From Anaeromicropila populeti (GTDB lineage Bacteria; Bacillota; Clostridia; Lachnospirales; Lachnospiraceae), in the NCBI RefSeq assembly GCF_900112775.1, contig NZ_FOYZ01000016.1, positions 24,769 through 88,768 of the forward strand: DNA of 64,000 nt, given 5' to 3'. The translations under genes and the position numbers were made by a program. The notes under the pieces are model-generated. The model made no database searches. It was not told the origin of the DNA and saw only the letters and a list, made by a program, of their open reading frames with translations. Positions 19,901 to 26,195 of this stretch are shown here, in pieces; position 1 is the first letter of the stretch; each line of letters begins with the position of its first letter.

Positions 19901-22900
19901 ATTCCAGTGAGGCAGACTTAAATAAGGAAATTAAAGAGTATATACGTCCCTTTGATTTGTCCAAGGCTCCGTTGCTTCGAGTGAAGCTGATTAGTCTTAA
20001 TGAAAAGAAGCATGTTTTAATTATTGATATGCACCATATTATATCCGATCAAAGTTCCATAGCAGTTTTATTAAATGAATTTGCTACATTGTATCATAAT
20101 AAAAAGCTGCCAAATCTAACGATTCATTATAAAGATTTTGCATATTGGCAAAACAGATTATATGAAAGTAAGGATTTTGAAAAACAAATAGCATATTGGG
20201 AAAATGAATTTCATGGTGAACTGCCTGTATTGGATTTGCATACGGATTTTAAGAGGCCTCAGTTCCAGTCTTATAATGGAGACTTTATACAGTATGAAAT
20301 CGGAGAAGAACTTAGTAAAAACATTGTAGAACTATCCAGAAGGTTAGGCACTACGCCGTATATGATTATGATGGCAGCAGTAAAACTAGTTCTTTGGAAG
20401 TCTACAGGACAAAAGGATTTGGTGGTTGGCACTGGTATAGCGGGAAGACGTCATGCCGATACGGCACCGTTAGTAGGAATGTTTGTTAATACACTGGCAG
20501 TCCGTTCCCAAGTGCAGGAAACTTTAACGGTTTCAGAATATATACAGTATATAAAAGAAAAAATGGTACAGGCATACGAAAATCAAGATTGTCAGTTTGA
20601 AATGTTAATAGATAAGCTGCATATTCAGAAAGATTTAAGTAGAAATCCGTTATTTGATGTTATGTTTAATTATATCAATATGGGAACAGAAGAATTGGAA
20701 ATGGAAGGACTCTCTGTAAAACCATGGACTGCAAGACAGGTGGAATGCAAATTTGATATTACATGGACAATACAAGAGAAAAAAGGATGTTTTTATGCTG
20801 ACATGGAGTATGCAACTTCTTTATTCCGTAAGGAAACTATTGAGGCATTGGGCAGCAGGCTGTTAGTGGTATTAAATTTCATAATAGAAAATGCTGATCA
20901 GAAACTAAATGAAATTTGTATTTTAACTTCCAAGGAAAGAAAATGGCTGATAGAAGAGCTAAATCAAACAGATACCAATGCTCCTCTGGACAAAACGATT
21001 ATTGAAATTTTTGAAGGTTATGTTTCTGCAAATGGAGAGCATACTGCAATTGTTTGGGAAGATACAGAACTGAGTTACAGTCAGTTAAATCAGAAGGCAA
21101 ATCAGTTGTCTCAGCTGCTTTTTGAACAAGGAGTAAAACATGGTGACAGAATAGCAATTTTATTAGATAGAGGTCCATTACAGATTATAAGCATTTTAGG
21201 AATTTTAAAAAGCGGATGTGTGTATGTGCCAATTGATCCAGATTATCCAGATGCCCGTATTAACTTTATTCTGGAAGACAGTAGCAGCAGGATGATTCTT
21301 ACAGATGAATTGCTGGAAAAACGAGTAGAACGAGAAATTCCTTGTATATTTATTTCAGAAGAGTTAGAAAATAGAAACAATGTAGAGTATGCTGTTTCAT
21401 CACCTTATATGCCAAAAGAAGTATGTGGAGAGGATACCTTGTATATTATGTATACATCAGGTTCTACAGGCATACCAAAAGGAACTTTAATCAGCCATAG
21501 TAATGTAATTCGAGTGGTAAAAAATACCAATTATATTGAAATTGAATCGACTGATTGCTTTTTACAGTTATCAAACTACGCTTTTGATGGTTCGGTCTTT
21601 GATATTTTTGGAGCAATTTTAAACGGAGCATCATTAGTTTTGATTTCCAAGGAAACAGCAATTGAAATTCCCCAGTTAGCCGATTTTATAAAGGAGAAGG
21701 AAATTACAGCATTTTTTATGACAGCAGCATTGTTTAATGTTTTTGTGGAAAGCGGTTTACAGTCATTAACAGGTGTCAGAAAGCTTTTAGTTGGGGGGGA
21801 TGCAGTCTCCGTACCTCATGCCAGAAAGGCTTTGGAAATATTAGGGCCAGGGCATCTTATAAATGGATATGGTCCAACTGAAACGACTGTATTTGCAGTA
21901 TGCTATCCAATTGACCATATTGAAGAGGATGCGGAATCTATTCCAATTGGATATGCTATTTCAAATACCAGCCTCTACATCCTGGATGAACAAGGACAGC
22001 CAGTACCTGCCAATGTACCAGGTGAACTTTATATCGGAGGAAAAGGTGTCAGCAAGGGATATTTAAACCGAGAAGAACTGACAAAAGAAAAATTTGTTAC
22101 TTTAAAGTTTGCCCCATATGAAAGAGTTTATCGTACAGGAGATCGAGTAATGCGTCGTCCAACAGGGGAAATTTTATTTTTAGGAAGAGTAGATTTTCAA
22201 ATTAAATTAAGAGGTTTTAGAGTAGAACTTGGTGAAATCGAAACTCACATAAAAGAGCTTCCGAAAATCAGGGATGCGGTAGTAACGGCAGTAAAAGATA
22301 AACAAGGAAGTCTGTATATTGCAGCATATTATACTGCACTGGATATAGAAGGTAAAGTGGAGCCAGATGACATTAAAAAATTGTTAAGTGATAAACTTCC
22401 AGAATATATGATTCCGGCCAGGATGAAACAATTAGAAACTTTTCCTCTTACAGTAAATAGAAAGGTAGATCGAAAAGCACTTCCTTATATTGAGGAAGAA
22501 AGTGTGGCGGTTACTGGAAAAGATGCTCCAACCAATGAAACAGAAAAAGTAATTTTGGAGAAGATGCAGATGGTACTGGATCATTCAGGTATTGGAATTT
22601 TGGATGCTTTCTTTGATGTGGGAGGTAATTCCATTAAGGCAATTGCATTTGTACAAGCTTTATCGAAATGTGGAATCAACATAAAGGTAAATGATGTATT
22701 TAGATATCCTACGGTGAAAGAGCTAGCGGTTCTGTCAGGAGCAGAGGTGTTTTCTGTAAAAGAACCAAAACACATAGAACAGAATAAAATGCTGTTAAAT
22801 CCAAAACAAATTAATGCAATAGCAGAGCGTGAGTATATGGCATTTTCCCTGCTGTCTAACCTGATTGGATCTGCTGACAAAGTTTTAGAGTTTCCAATGT

Positions 22901-24129
22901 CTCCTGTTCAGAAGGCTCATGCAGAGGCAGGATCAGATAAGAGTGGATGCATGTTTGTCCTTTCTGGAAAAAGAGAGGAGGAAGAGGTTCGAAGTCTGGC
23001 AGCGGTAATTATAAAAGAGAATCAAATGCTTCATTGTATAAAAGAACAGGATAAACCAATATGGAACCAGTATGATATAATGCCAATTTTCTCGTTAGTC
23101 AGCAAAAACATTGCTTATCTGGATATACGGGATTATGAGCAAAAGACTCAGGAAGAACTGGTAAAGACAATATATTCGTATTTGGTGTTCTCAGAATATA
23201 AGGAAGAGTGCCTTCCTTGGAGAGTCTGCTGCCTTCGGACAGCAGAAGCGTCCCATCAGATTATTTGGGGATTTGATCACACTGCTTTTGATGGTATGAG
23301 TGGGGAAATTATAAAGAGCCAGATGAAAAATCCAATAGCTGTTTCCAGCAAATATGATGAGTATGTATCGCTGTTAGCAGAAGGACCACAAGGGATTTCA
23401 GAAGGAGCATTAATGGATTTGTTTTCTTTACGGCAGTGGAAAAAAGAAAATGAATTATTTATGGGAAAATTAAGTTTATTTTCAACGTCAGAAAAAAATG
23501 AAATACAGTTTAAACTACCTTTGCCAGAACAGGAAGTAACAGATGTGTGGGGAACTGCATTTGTATTTGTAAAAAACCTGTTGTGTCAGTATACAGAAAG
23601 AGACAGTTTTCCATATGCACTGGTTCACTATGGAAGGAATTATGTAAATCAAGAGTTTTTTGATTGTATTGGAGAATTTTTAGATATTGTTCCAATGTGT
23701 GCAGGAGAAAATACAAATGAAGTTCAAATTGAAAAAATGTTATCTTATTGCAGAGCCTATTCCGTTAATTTTCTTTCTTTATTATATGATGAAGAGTTAT
23801 CAAAGGAGTACAAGCAAATCAATGGACTGTTGTCAGACTCCTATATAACAAAAGATAAGCCTAAGAATTTTGCATTATTTAATTTTCAGGGGTATGTTGC
23901 AAAAGAGGAACGGACCCTTTTTGAAAGCCAGTCTGCTGACAGTCAGTGTAAGGATAGTGATTATAATAATAGAAAAGATAACATGCTGGCAAAATTATTA
24001 ATTACAGTAAACTATGATGAAGAAAATATCTATATTTCTATGGAAAGTGCGGAAGGATTACAGGTAGAAAGAATACGAGCCATGAACAGCAGCATTTCTA
24101 GATATATGGATATAGAGAATCAGGGGTAA
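7792..24129 (+). CDS. Hybrid NRPS-PKS megasynthetase, 5445 aa
   Basis: One continuous frame encodes a six-segment assembly line: C1-A1-PCP1, KS1-AT1-ACP1, C2-A2-PCP2, KS2-(vestigial AT)-ACP2, C3-A3-PCP3, and a C-terminal condensation-like domain. Carrier serines are S1008, S2010, S3055, S3895 and S4947. It alternates three amino acids with two ketide units. There is no ketoreductase, dehydratase, enoylreductase, methyltransferase, epimerase or thioesterase domain, so both ketide units should stay as beta-ketones unless tailored in trans. An N-terminal C domain means it accepts an upstream acyl chain, most simply from the FAAL-KS system encoded next. A GAGG about 10 bases ahead of ATG 7792 supports the start. 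Domain details are in the sub-entries. Confidence 0.96.
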   Translation: MIIKRLELTEVQKGIYFDCQVDAPISYNISAAIYMEDLNETYFENAVSLVIHEQEALRSCLEISGDMPVIVIQDQINFYIEKEDLSGNPEVTREEQNQIVEKTIEKPFDLHKAPLFRIKLVKIEEKKHLCIICIHHIICDGLSLEIFKNRLLDYYNTCISGDIIELKQNANFASFIEKENKKLATGKYEKQKQFWLEKMKGAEALSLTADFVSAQSGSILGKEKRFEIPKDLMKNITDVSMEQEVTVFMFFLGAFQILMNRYTRQEDIIISSPFTYRPGFDLEDTIGCFIYTLPIRLHIDENTGFSTILEKVSKEFIEAYKHIGYPNNLIMRDSSLVPVPGTPSVFDYSFVYDVYENSSEYQLKTTVAEQDCVTFPGNMMVILNKTPEKDYIKIQYKPDVFSEDTIDYMGKRFLKLLNCFVEDVNVKISDINLLTENEETLILENFNQSSFIPYQPQSIVEIFHQKVAEHPERTALIYKEQTETYASVNAKANQLAQQIIKRRKTPNEAVGIQLERSPYLVISLLAVLKAGCAYVPIDPGYPAGRKEFIFEDAFISIFITTKDLPYDENWKLEFLFADEPETYNGNNENPEEKLDPYSLAYIEYTSGSTGTPKGVMIENHSVVNTLMDLERRFPLMEQDVYLLKTAYTFDVSVTELFGWFMGEGALFILEQGGEKNPELIIDEIERNQVTHINFVPSMFRLFLDSLDNQERINKLNSLKWIFIGGEAVTPDIVHKFYALHTNIKLENVYGPTECTIWASHYSIKSENSKNNIPIGKPLNEIRWYVVGEQNQLQPIGIPGELCLSGAGLARGYLNREELTKEKFIQNPFYREGKDPKHFKWMYRTGDLARWLPDGTIDFLGRIDFQVKIRGVRLELGEIENALTEYEGILQSVVVVKEAVDNAAVLCAYYMADKEISPSLLREHLRKELPSYMIPSFFVYRKELPCITSGKVDRKALMADKEYRNQETSEKGVEPVTELEIKIAAVWKEVLSVQEVGIDDNFFDIGGHSLALIQLHNKLKKAINKDFSITILFQMPTVRLLAKYFTSDNDEQKEKQIKKVKEKKSIGRQDIAIIGMSVKVPGAQNIQEFWEVLRQEKECIHFYKDEELEKLGVSEELLNSSNYVKAKGRVDEIEYFDPGFFEYTPGEVRMMSPQLRLLYKGAWEALEDAGYYPGSTDDKIGIFIGGSDDFEWYRKVLFGNSGYSDKYQAFTFSTNHFLASRLAYKLNIKGPVFSALTGCSTTLVTPHLSCQSLMLGECDLAIAGGVTVELPNEGGYFYEEGMMFSPDGHCRPFDADAKGTVFSNGMGLVVMKRYEDALRDGDHIYAVIKGSAINNDGNQKIGFAAPSVNGQAEAIKEAYRVADVDPETVSYIEAHGTGTLLGDPIEVESLTTAFSTDKTQYCVLGSVKGNIGHTDTAAGVVGLAKVALSLHHKFLPGTVNYNNPNPKVDFLKTPFLVKAHGEEWKESVTKSGVLRAGINSFGVGGTNAHMILEAPSQIRESSPCDDINLLTFSAKSPAALLETSRNIMHYIINHPEINVSDAAWTLEAGRKDFPFRKVFVLCKEEISDIETVLSRFEDASYYEVKKTPEKVYFMFPGQGSQYQGMGKDLLRQAEKRGISKIFAKYIEQVFAALGEEREEFEEVIYGETEPLKINQTKYSQMALFATEYALAKSLMDIGIQPDGFIGHSIGEVTAAAAAGVWKLEDAVKIVKARGDFMQMQKPGVMLAVMANAEEIKKELGEEVWLSLRNTTNNCVVGGSEWGIEKFQKRAEQHGWKTIRVKTSHAFHTPMMEEAAEAFEKYLEQFEMQEPFIPIVSNASGTWVSKGEMTVPQYWANHIMKTVNFEKNLEEMLHLQNAVFIETGAGRTLSSFAMQHSSRKQEQHFINLLRHPRETEQDISYINNKLGQLWCRGVDIDWTALQAGAVRNRISLPAYVFEKEYFPVDIRPESKLKSSTETCKAMSDENTENVLKPEVVFNREEMDKLVLDAYQTVFGFDTIQVDQDFFELGGDSLKAVSLSNAVKNVAGIKVDISQLFQYATPKKLAAYLKQTVTELKKDIGIQPVQKQEYYPLSSAQSRMFALYLLDKKTVSYNLPSATRIQGQLDLKRMEKAVEKLILRHESLRTSFVLRENQPVQVVHETVPLPVEYCEAKGAEKEEIDQLIHKFVKPFELDKAPLFRVSVVKIKENESMLLFDLHHIIADGTSVEIITKDFNQLYFGEIEKSGIQYKDFAVWQNKVLKSEEMKKEKDFWLEYLGDDLPVLQLPTDFPRPHVKSFEGNRIHFSLDKKLTSRLFTLSHEAGVTMFMTMLSCWNILLARYAGQEDIIVGTSVAGRTQEEIKETVGMFVNMLAMRNKPQNTITFKDFLQSVKQNALQAFEHQNYQFDELVEQLNLKRELNRNPLFDVCFDYQNMQFYDLEVEGIRFIPYELETHTATYDLLLTCQENKEEEKIEGFLEYSTMLYKQETIERMLEHFLAVLESITSNQDIMLQDIHMVSQKEAQRLINDFNQTKLDLKENYLIQELLEQNAENIPHKIALITANGKKFTYADINQRANVLAWKLIELGVKKDVPVGIIPCRNENLIISLFGVLKAGGAYVPIDPGFPEERISYMLEESGAQIVVCPKEYESKIKSNYTLLDISDLQESSNSNKNPVNSTTKDGLANIIFTSGSTGKPKGVMLQQNSILNFIADIKNRKLFETEHDRIISVTTLSFDIFGFESLVPLCTGNSIYLANEKEQLDPALAAQKILEHKATHILSTVSRIKAFVENPDFEQALKQLTCILSGGENFSLALLKDLQKRSNAKIFNMYGPTETTIWSTTKELTNENKVNIGTPIANTQVFVLNSGGKLQPTGVFGELCIGGQGLARGYLNNEEETKKKFVFSEVTNTVIYKTGDRARILASGEIELLGRLDSQIKIRGYRIELSEIEKTVLLHEKIKEAVVLPFEDKNNNKQLVVYYCVKDLEQQDSSWLKKWLQERLPHYMIPSYFIKLETMPTLLNGKINKRALPIPQAEERTNHIPVLQPANQLEKSLLEIWSDVLGSSQISIRDNFFDIGGNSLGLILVNNRINSLIGQSVPLVQLFENPTIESLVKSLKSQNILLEEQLENVQEHNVEKVKDIAVIGLACHFPGAENVKDFWGNLVSGVESIAEITEEELIQAGVDKKIFSSSNYVRAKGVLENAEYFDSEFFDYPYQESNRMDPQIRILHQCVWKVLEDGGYDSFRYNGKIGLFAGSGSNVSWMVQFIGQQKDILNAFEVMTLNEKDFITTKISYKLNLKGPSMNVQTACSTSLVAVHEAVKSLQDGESDMAVAGGVSISYPRKEGYLWHEGMIFSKDGHCRPFAEDATGTVSGNGCGVVLLKPLEKALQDGDNIYAVIKGSAINNDGIDKIGYTAPSVSGQRKVIEEAMGKAGVQPEEIHYLEAHGTGTKLGDPIEIEALQQAWKTKQKRYCAIGSVKANIGHLDAASGIAGFIKAVLVLHNKKIPPLINYGKANSSINFEHSPFYITTEAKDLIHIKEPLRAGVSSFGIGGTNAHIILEEAPAAKQKSVCEKVNLLLFSGKSKTSVINTSEEVLAYLEQNPDINISDAAWTLQEGRKHFPVRKALLVKETTNIKSAIHQFRLSDCQQVSDMKKPVIYSFAAKNFCQGMGQNLYIKAGESTLANRFKINMDLVCSVMEEAGYPNGVQHLLEKQSQEGNNRIDSQLSVFAVSYSMANVFGEIGICPDGLVGDEIGKITAYVLSGTLTVTDAVDMIMKGNAIEDYPLHQEKIPILSGIYENAIVIEMPCLQADIDDELASLYQITADLWCQGVDIDWKAVKGNGVRKRISLPTYVFDKKYHNSDASLKHFEQQNIEKIQNKKISVKKDKGYVGSRLEIIWKELLGCEEVSIKDDFFNLGGDSLTAIKLASYIQSEFQVEMPIAEIFSCALLGKMTDWIYQHISNEMPQSDAENIINPIEKREYYEVSSSQKRMYAVNKMIGDSIAYNLGSVYMVEGVIDKDKLTNVFDALVQRHESFRTSFHMKEGEVIQIIQEQIPSVVEFGNSSEADLNKEIKEYIRPFDLSKAPLLRVKLISLNEKKHVLIIDMHHIISDQSSIAVLLNEFATLYHNKKLPNLTIHYKDFAYWQNRLYESKDFEKQIAYWENEFHGELPVLDLHTDFKRPQFQSYNGDFIQYEIGEELSKNIVELSRRLGTTPYMIMMAAVKLVLWKSTGQKDLVVGTGIAGRRHADTAPLVGMFVNTLAVRSQVQETLTVSEYIQYIKEKMVQAYENQDCQFEMLIDKLHIQKDLSRNPLFDVMFNYINMGTEELEMEGLSVKPWTARQVECKFDITWTIQEKKGCFYADMEYATSLFRKETIEALGSRLLVVLNFIIENADQKLNEICILTSKERKWLIEELNQTDTNAPLDKTIIEIFEGYVSANGEHTAIVWEDTELSYSQLNQKANQLSQLLFEQGVKHGDRIAILLDRGPLQIISILGILKSGCVYVPIDPDYPDARINFILEDSSSRMILTDELLEKRVEREIPCIFISEELENRNNVEYAVSSPYMPKEVCGEDTLYIMYTSGSTGIPKGTLISHSNVIRVVKNTNYIEIESTDCFLQLSNYAFDGSVFDIFGAILNGASLVLISKETAIEIPQLADFIKEKEITAFFMTAALFNVFVESGLQSLTGVRKLLVGGDAVSVPHARKALEILGPGHLINGYGPTETTVFAVCYPIDHIEEDAESIPIGYAISNTSLYILDEQGQPVPANVPGELYIGGKGVSKGYLNREELTKEKFVTLKFAPYERVYRTGDRVMRRPTGEILFLGRVDFQIKLRGFRVELGEIETHIKELPKIRDAVVTAVKDKQGSLYIAAYYTALDIEGKVEPDDIKKLLSDKLPEYMIPARMKQLETFPLTVNRKVDRKALPYIEEESVAVTGKDAPTNETEKVILEKMQMVLDHSGIGILDAFFDVGGNSIKAIAFVQALSKCGINIKVNDVFRYPTVKELAVLSGAEVFSVKEPKHIEQNKMLLNPKQINAIAEREYMAFSLLSNLIGSADKVLEFPMSPVQKAHAEAGSDKSGCMFVLSGKREEEEVRSLAAVIIKENQMLHCIKEQDKPIWNQYDIMPIFSLVSKNIAYLDIRDYEQKTQEELVKTIYSYLVFSEYKEECLPWRVCCLRTAEASHQIIWGFDHTAFDGMSGEIIKSQMKNPIAVSSKYDEYVSLLAEGPQGISEGALMDLFSLRQWKKENELFMGKLSLFSTSEKNEIQFKLPLPEQEVTDVWGTAFVFVKNLLCQYTERDSFPYALVHYGRNYVNQEFFDCIGEFLDIVPMCAGENTNEVQIEKMLSYCRAYSVNFLSLLYDEELSKEYKQINGLLSDSYITKDKPKNFALFNFQGYVAKEERTLFESQSADSQCKDSDYNNRKDNMLAKLLITVNYDEENIYISMESAEGLQVERIRAMNSSISRYMDIENQG
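10971..13950 (+). other. Segment 2: KS1-AT1-ACP1
   Basis: KS1, about residues 1067-1495, has C1238 in an unusual TGCSTT context in place of TACSS, plus H1374 (HGTGT) and H1412 (NIGH). AT1, about 1590-1880, is complete: GQGSQ, GHSIGE with catalytic S1687, and HAFH at 1783-1786, the motif associated with malonyl-CoA rather than methylmalonyl-CoA. A short post-AT linker (LPAYVFEKEYF) precedes ACP1 with LGGDSL, S2010. This is the only ketide module here with a working in-cis AT. No reductive domain sits between AT and ACP. Confidence 0.88.
13951..17110 (+). other. Segment 3: C2-A2-PCP2
   Basis: C2, about residues 2063-2490, has HHIIADG at 2195-2201. A2, about 2520-3005, has TSGSTGKPKG. By-hand pocket residues are D-I-F-L-L-G-M-I-W-K, nearest in my memory to glycine-type codes such as D-I-L-Q-L-G-L-I-W-K, so glycine or another small residue is a tentative call. 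PCP2 carries DIGGNSL with S3055. Confidence 0.82.
17111..19640 (+). other. Segment 4: KS2, vestigial AT, ACP2
   Basis: KS2, about residues 3113-3540, is intact: C3284 in TACSTS, H3420 and H3458. The following AT position, about 3630-3785, is shrunken. The stretch equivalent to GHSIGE reads GDEIGK at 3725-3730, so the catalytic Ser is Glu3727. The half that should contain the second catalytic His is missing, and the sequence jumps to the post-AT linker (LPTYVFDKKY). ACP2 has LGGDSL with S3895. This module must receive its extender from a trans-acting acyltransferase, most simply the one at 29682-30638. Confidence 0.88.
19641..22780 (+). other. Segment 5: C3-A3-PCP3
   Basis: C3 begins near residue 3953. 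Its active-site motif is HHIISDQ at 4081-4087, with Gln replacing the usual final Gly. The catalytic second His and Asp remain, so it may still be active. A3, about 4403-4893, has TSGSTGIPKG and by-hand pocket residues D-G-F-F-L-G-G-V-F-K, resembling branched aliphatic (Ile/Val) codes. PCP3 has VGGNSIKAI with S4947. Confidence 0.82.
22781..24126 (+). other. Segment 6: C-terminal condensation-like domain
   Basis: About 410 residues after PCP3 resemble a condensation-fold domain rather than a thioesterase or reductase. It starts with EFPMSPVQKAHAEAG, the usual C1-like opening. The active-site stretch is DHTAFDG (5162-5168), a variant of HHxxxDG with Asp for the first His and the catalytic His5163 kept. 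No GxSxG is present. By analogy with terminal C domains it may release or cyclise the chain, or pass it to another partner. The exact reaction cannot be read from sequence. Confidence 0.7.
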
Positions 24130-24144
24130 TAAAAGGAGGTATTC

Positions 24145-26195
24145 ATGTCAGAGAAAGCAATATTATATGGGAAACCTCTTGCGCTCCCAAAAGAATTTCA
24201 TACGTTATCTGAAATGATATTACATATTTCAGAAAAACATCCGAAAAAGGGACTTACCTATGTGAATGGCTCAGGTCAAGAGGATTTTATTACCTACAGA
24301 GAATTAGTGAATGGAGCACGCAGGTATTTAAATGTTTTCCGAAAAAAGGGAATAGAAGCAGGACAGGTTATGATACTGGTTATTGATGAACCAAAAGAAT
24401 TTTATTATACATTTTGGGCATGTGTATTTGGAGGTATAATTGCAGCACCAGTAACCCAGCCTTCTTCCTGGGAAGAAAATTCAACAGGATTAATTAAGCT
24501 GAAAAAAATCTGGAATATACTCAATAAACCCAAAGTTGTAATTGAAGAAAGACAGGTTAAGGGGTATGAGCAATTAAAAGGTTATTCTGATTTTAAAGGA
24601 TTTGAGTATATTACAACAACGGAATTAAAATCTGATGAAATGGCAGAAATATATAAAACAGACAAAGACCAGGTTGCATTTTTACAGTTTTCTTCTGGAA
24701 GTACAGGTATTCCAAAAGGTGTACAGCTCACCAGCAAAAACATTTTAACAAATAATCTGGCTTGTATTGAAAGCATGGAATTAACGGAAGACGATGTTGC
24801 GGTTACATGGCTTCCTCATACCCATGATATGGGACTATTTGGACAACATTTTATTCCTATGGCAGCAGGAAGTAATATTGTAGTATTTTCACCGTTTACT
24901 TTTATTCGTTCACCTTATCTGTTTATGAAAAAAATAACAGAACATAAAGGGACGTGGTTCTGTTCTCCTAATTTTGGATATGACTGGATGGTAAAAAAAG
25001 TAACAGAAAAGCAGTTAGAAACTTTGGATTTATCTTCTTTGCGCATTACGTTAAATGGAGCGGAACCTATTTCCACTTTAGTGGCAAAACAGTTTATAGA
25101 AAAATTTTCAAAATGTGGATGTAAGGAAAATGTAATGTTTCCTTCTTATGGTATGGCAGAGGCAACAGTAGGTGCTGCCATGCCAAAGGTAGGAAGTGTA
25201 ATGGGTATTGAAAAAATAAGCCGTTCAAAATTGATACAAAATAATATTGCAGTTTCTGTAACAGAAGATAGTGGTTATGATACAGTAGAATTTGTTCATG
25301 AAGGACAGCCAATAGCAGAAACCAGTATTCGTATCGTAGACAAAACGGGAAAGGTGCTGGAGGAAAATGAAGTTGGTGAAATTCAAATAAAAGGAGCATC
25401 TGTAACGTCAGGATATTATAACTGCAAAGAACTAACAGAAGATACGTTTGTAGATGGATGGCTGAAAACAGGTGACTTGGGTTTTATTACAAAAGGTTCA
25501 CTGGTTGTAACAGGACGAATCAAAGATATTCTATTTATTCGTGGACAGAATTATTTTGCCCATGATCTAGAACAGACTATTTACGAAGCGGGAATGCTGC
25601 AATGTGGTGATTTGGCATTTGTAGGAAGTTTTAACAGTAAGCTTCAGGAAGAAGAGTTAATTTTATTTGTTAAGTATAGAATTAGTCAGATGAAGGATTT
25701 TTTACAGTTACGCAAAAGCATAAAAGACAGAATAAGCGGAGAACTACAGCTAGAGGTGAAGCACGTTATCCCAATTAAGTCCATTCCAAAAACTACAAGT
25801 GGTAAGCTGCAGCGGTTTGAATTAAGAAAAAATTATGAAAATGGACAATATAATGAACTAATTTCAAAAATTGATGATGTGGCACATAACATTGAGGGCA
25901 GTAGGAAATCCATCGTAATGCCAGAAAATGAACTAGAAGAATTTTTAGTGGCTGCATGGTCAGAAATATTACAGATTCCAGAGAATACCATATCTGTGGA
26001 AGATTCCTTTTTTGTGCTTGGGGGAAATTCTGTAAAGGCATATCAGCTGCTTGATAAAATAGAAACATATAAGAAGTGTGAATATGGCTTTGAATTGCTG
26101 GCATTGTGTAAAACTATCCGTCAAATTTCTGAATACATAGAAAAATTCAGCAAAAAACCAGATACCAATGAGAATGGGAAAAGCACCACAGCGTA
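24145..26195 (+). other. FAAL and ACP domains of the loading protein
   Basis: The adenylation core has SSGSTGIPKG near residue 183 and the FAAL-like LPHTHDMGLFGQHF stretch. NGAEPI, SYGMAEAT and the KTTSGKLQRFEL tail with the catalytic Lys follow. This family makes acyl-AMP and transfers the acyl group to an ACP rather than CoA. The ACP has VLGGNSVKAYQL with S629. Chain length of the fatty acid cannot be predicted here. Confidence 0.88.
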
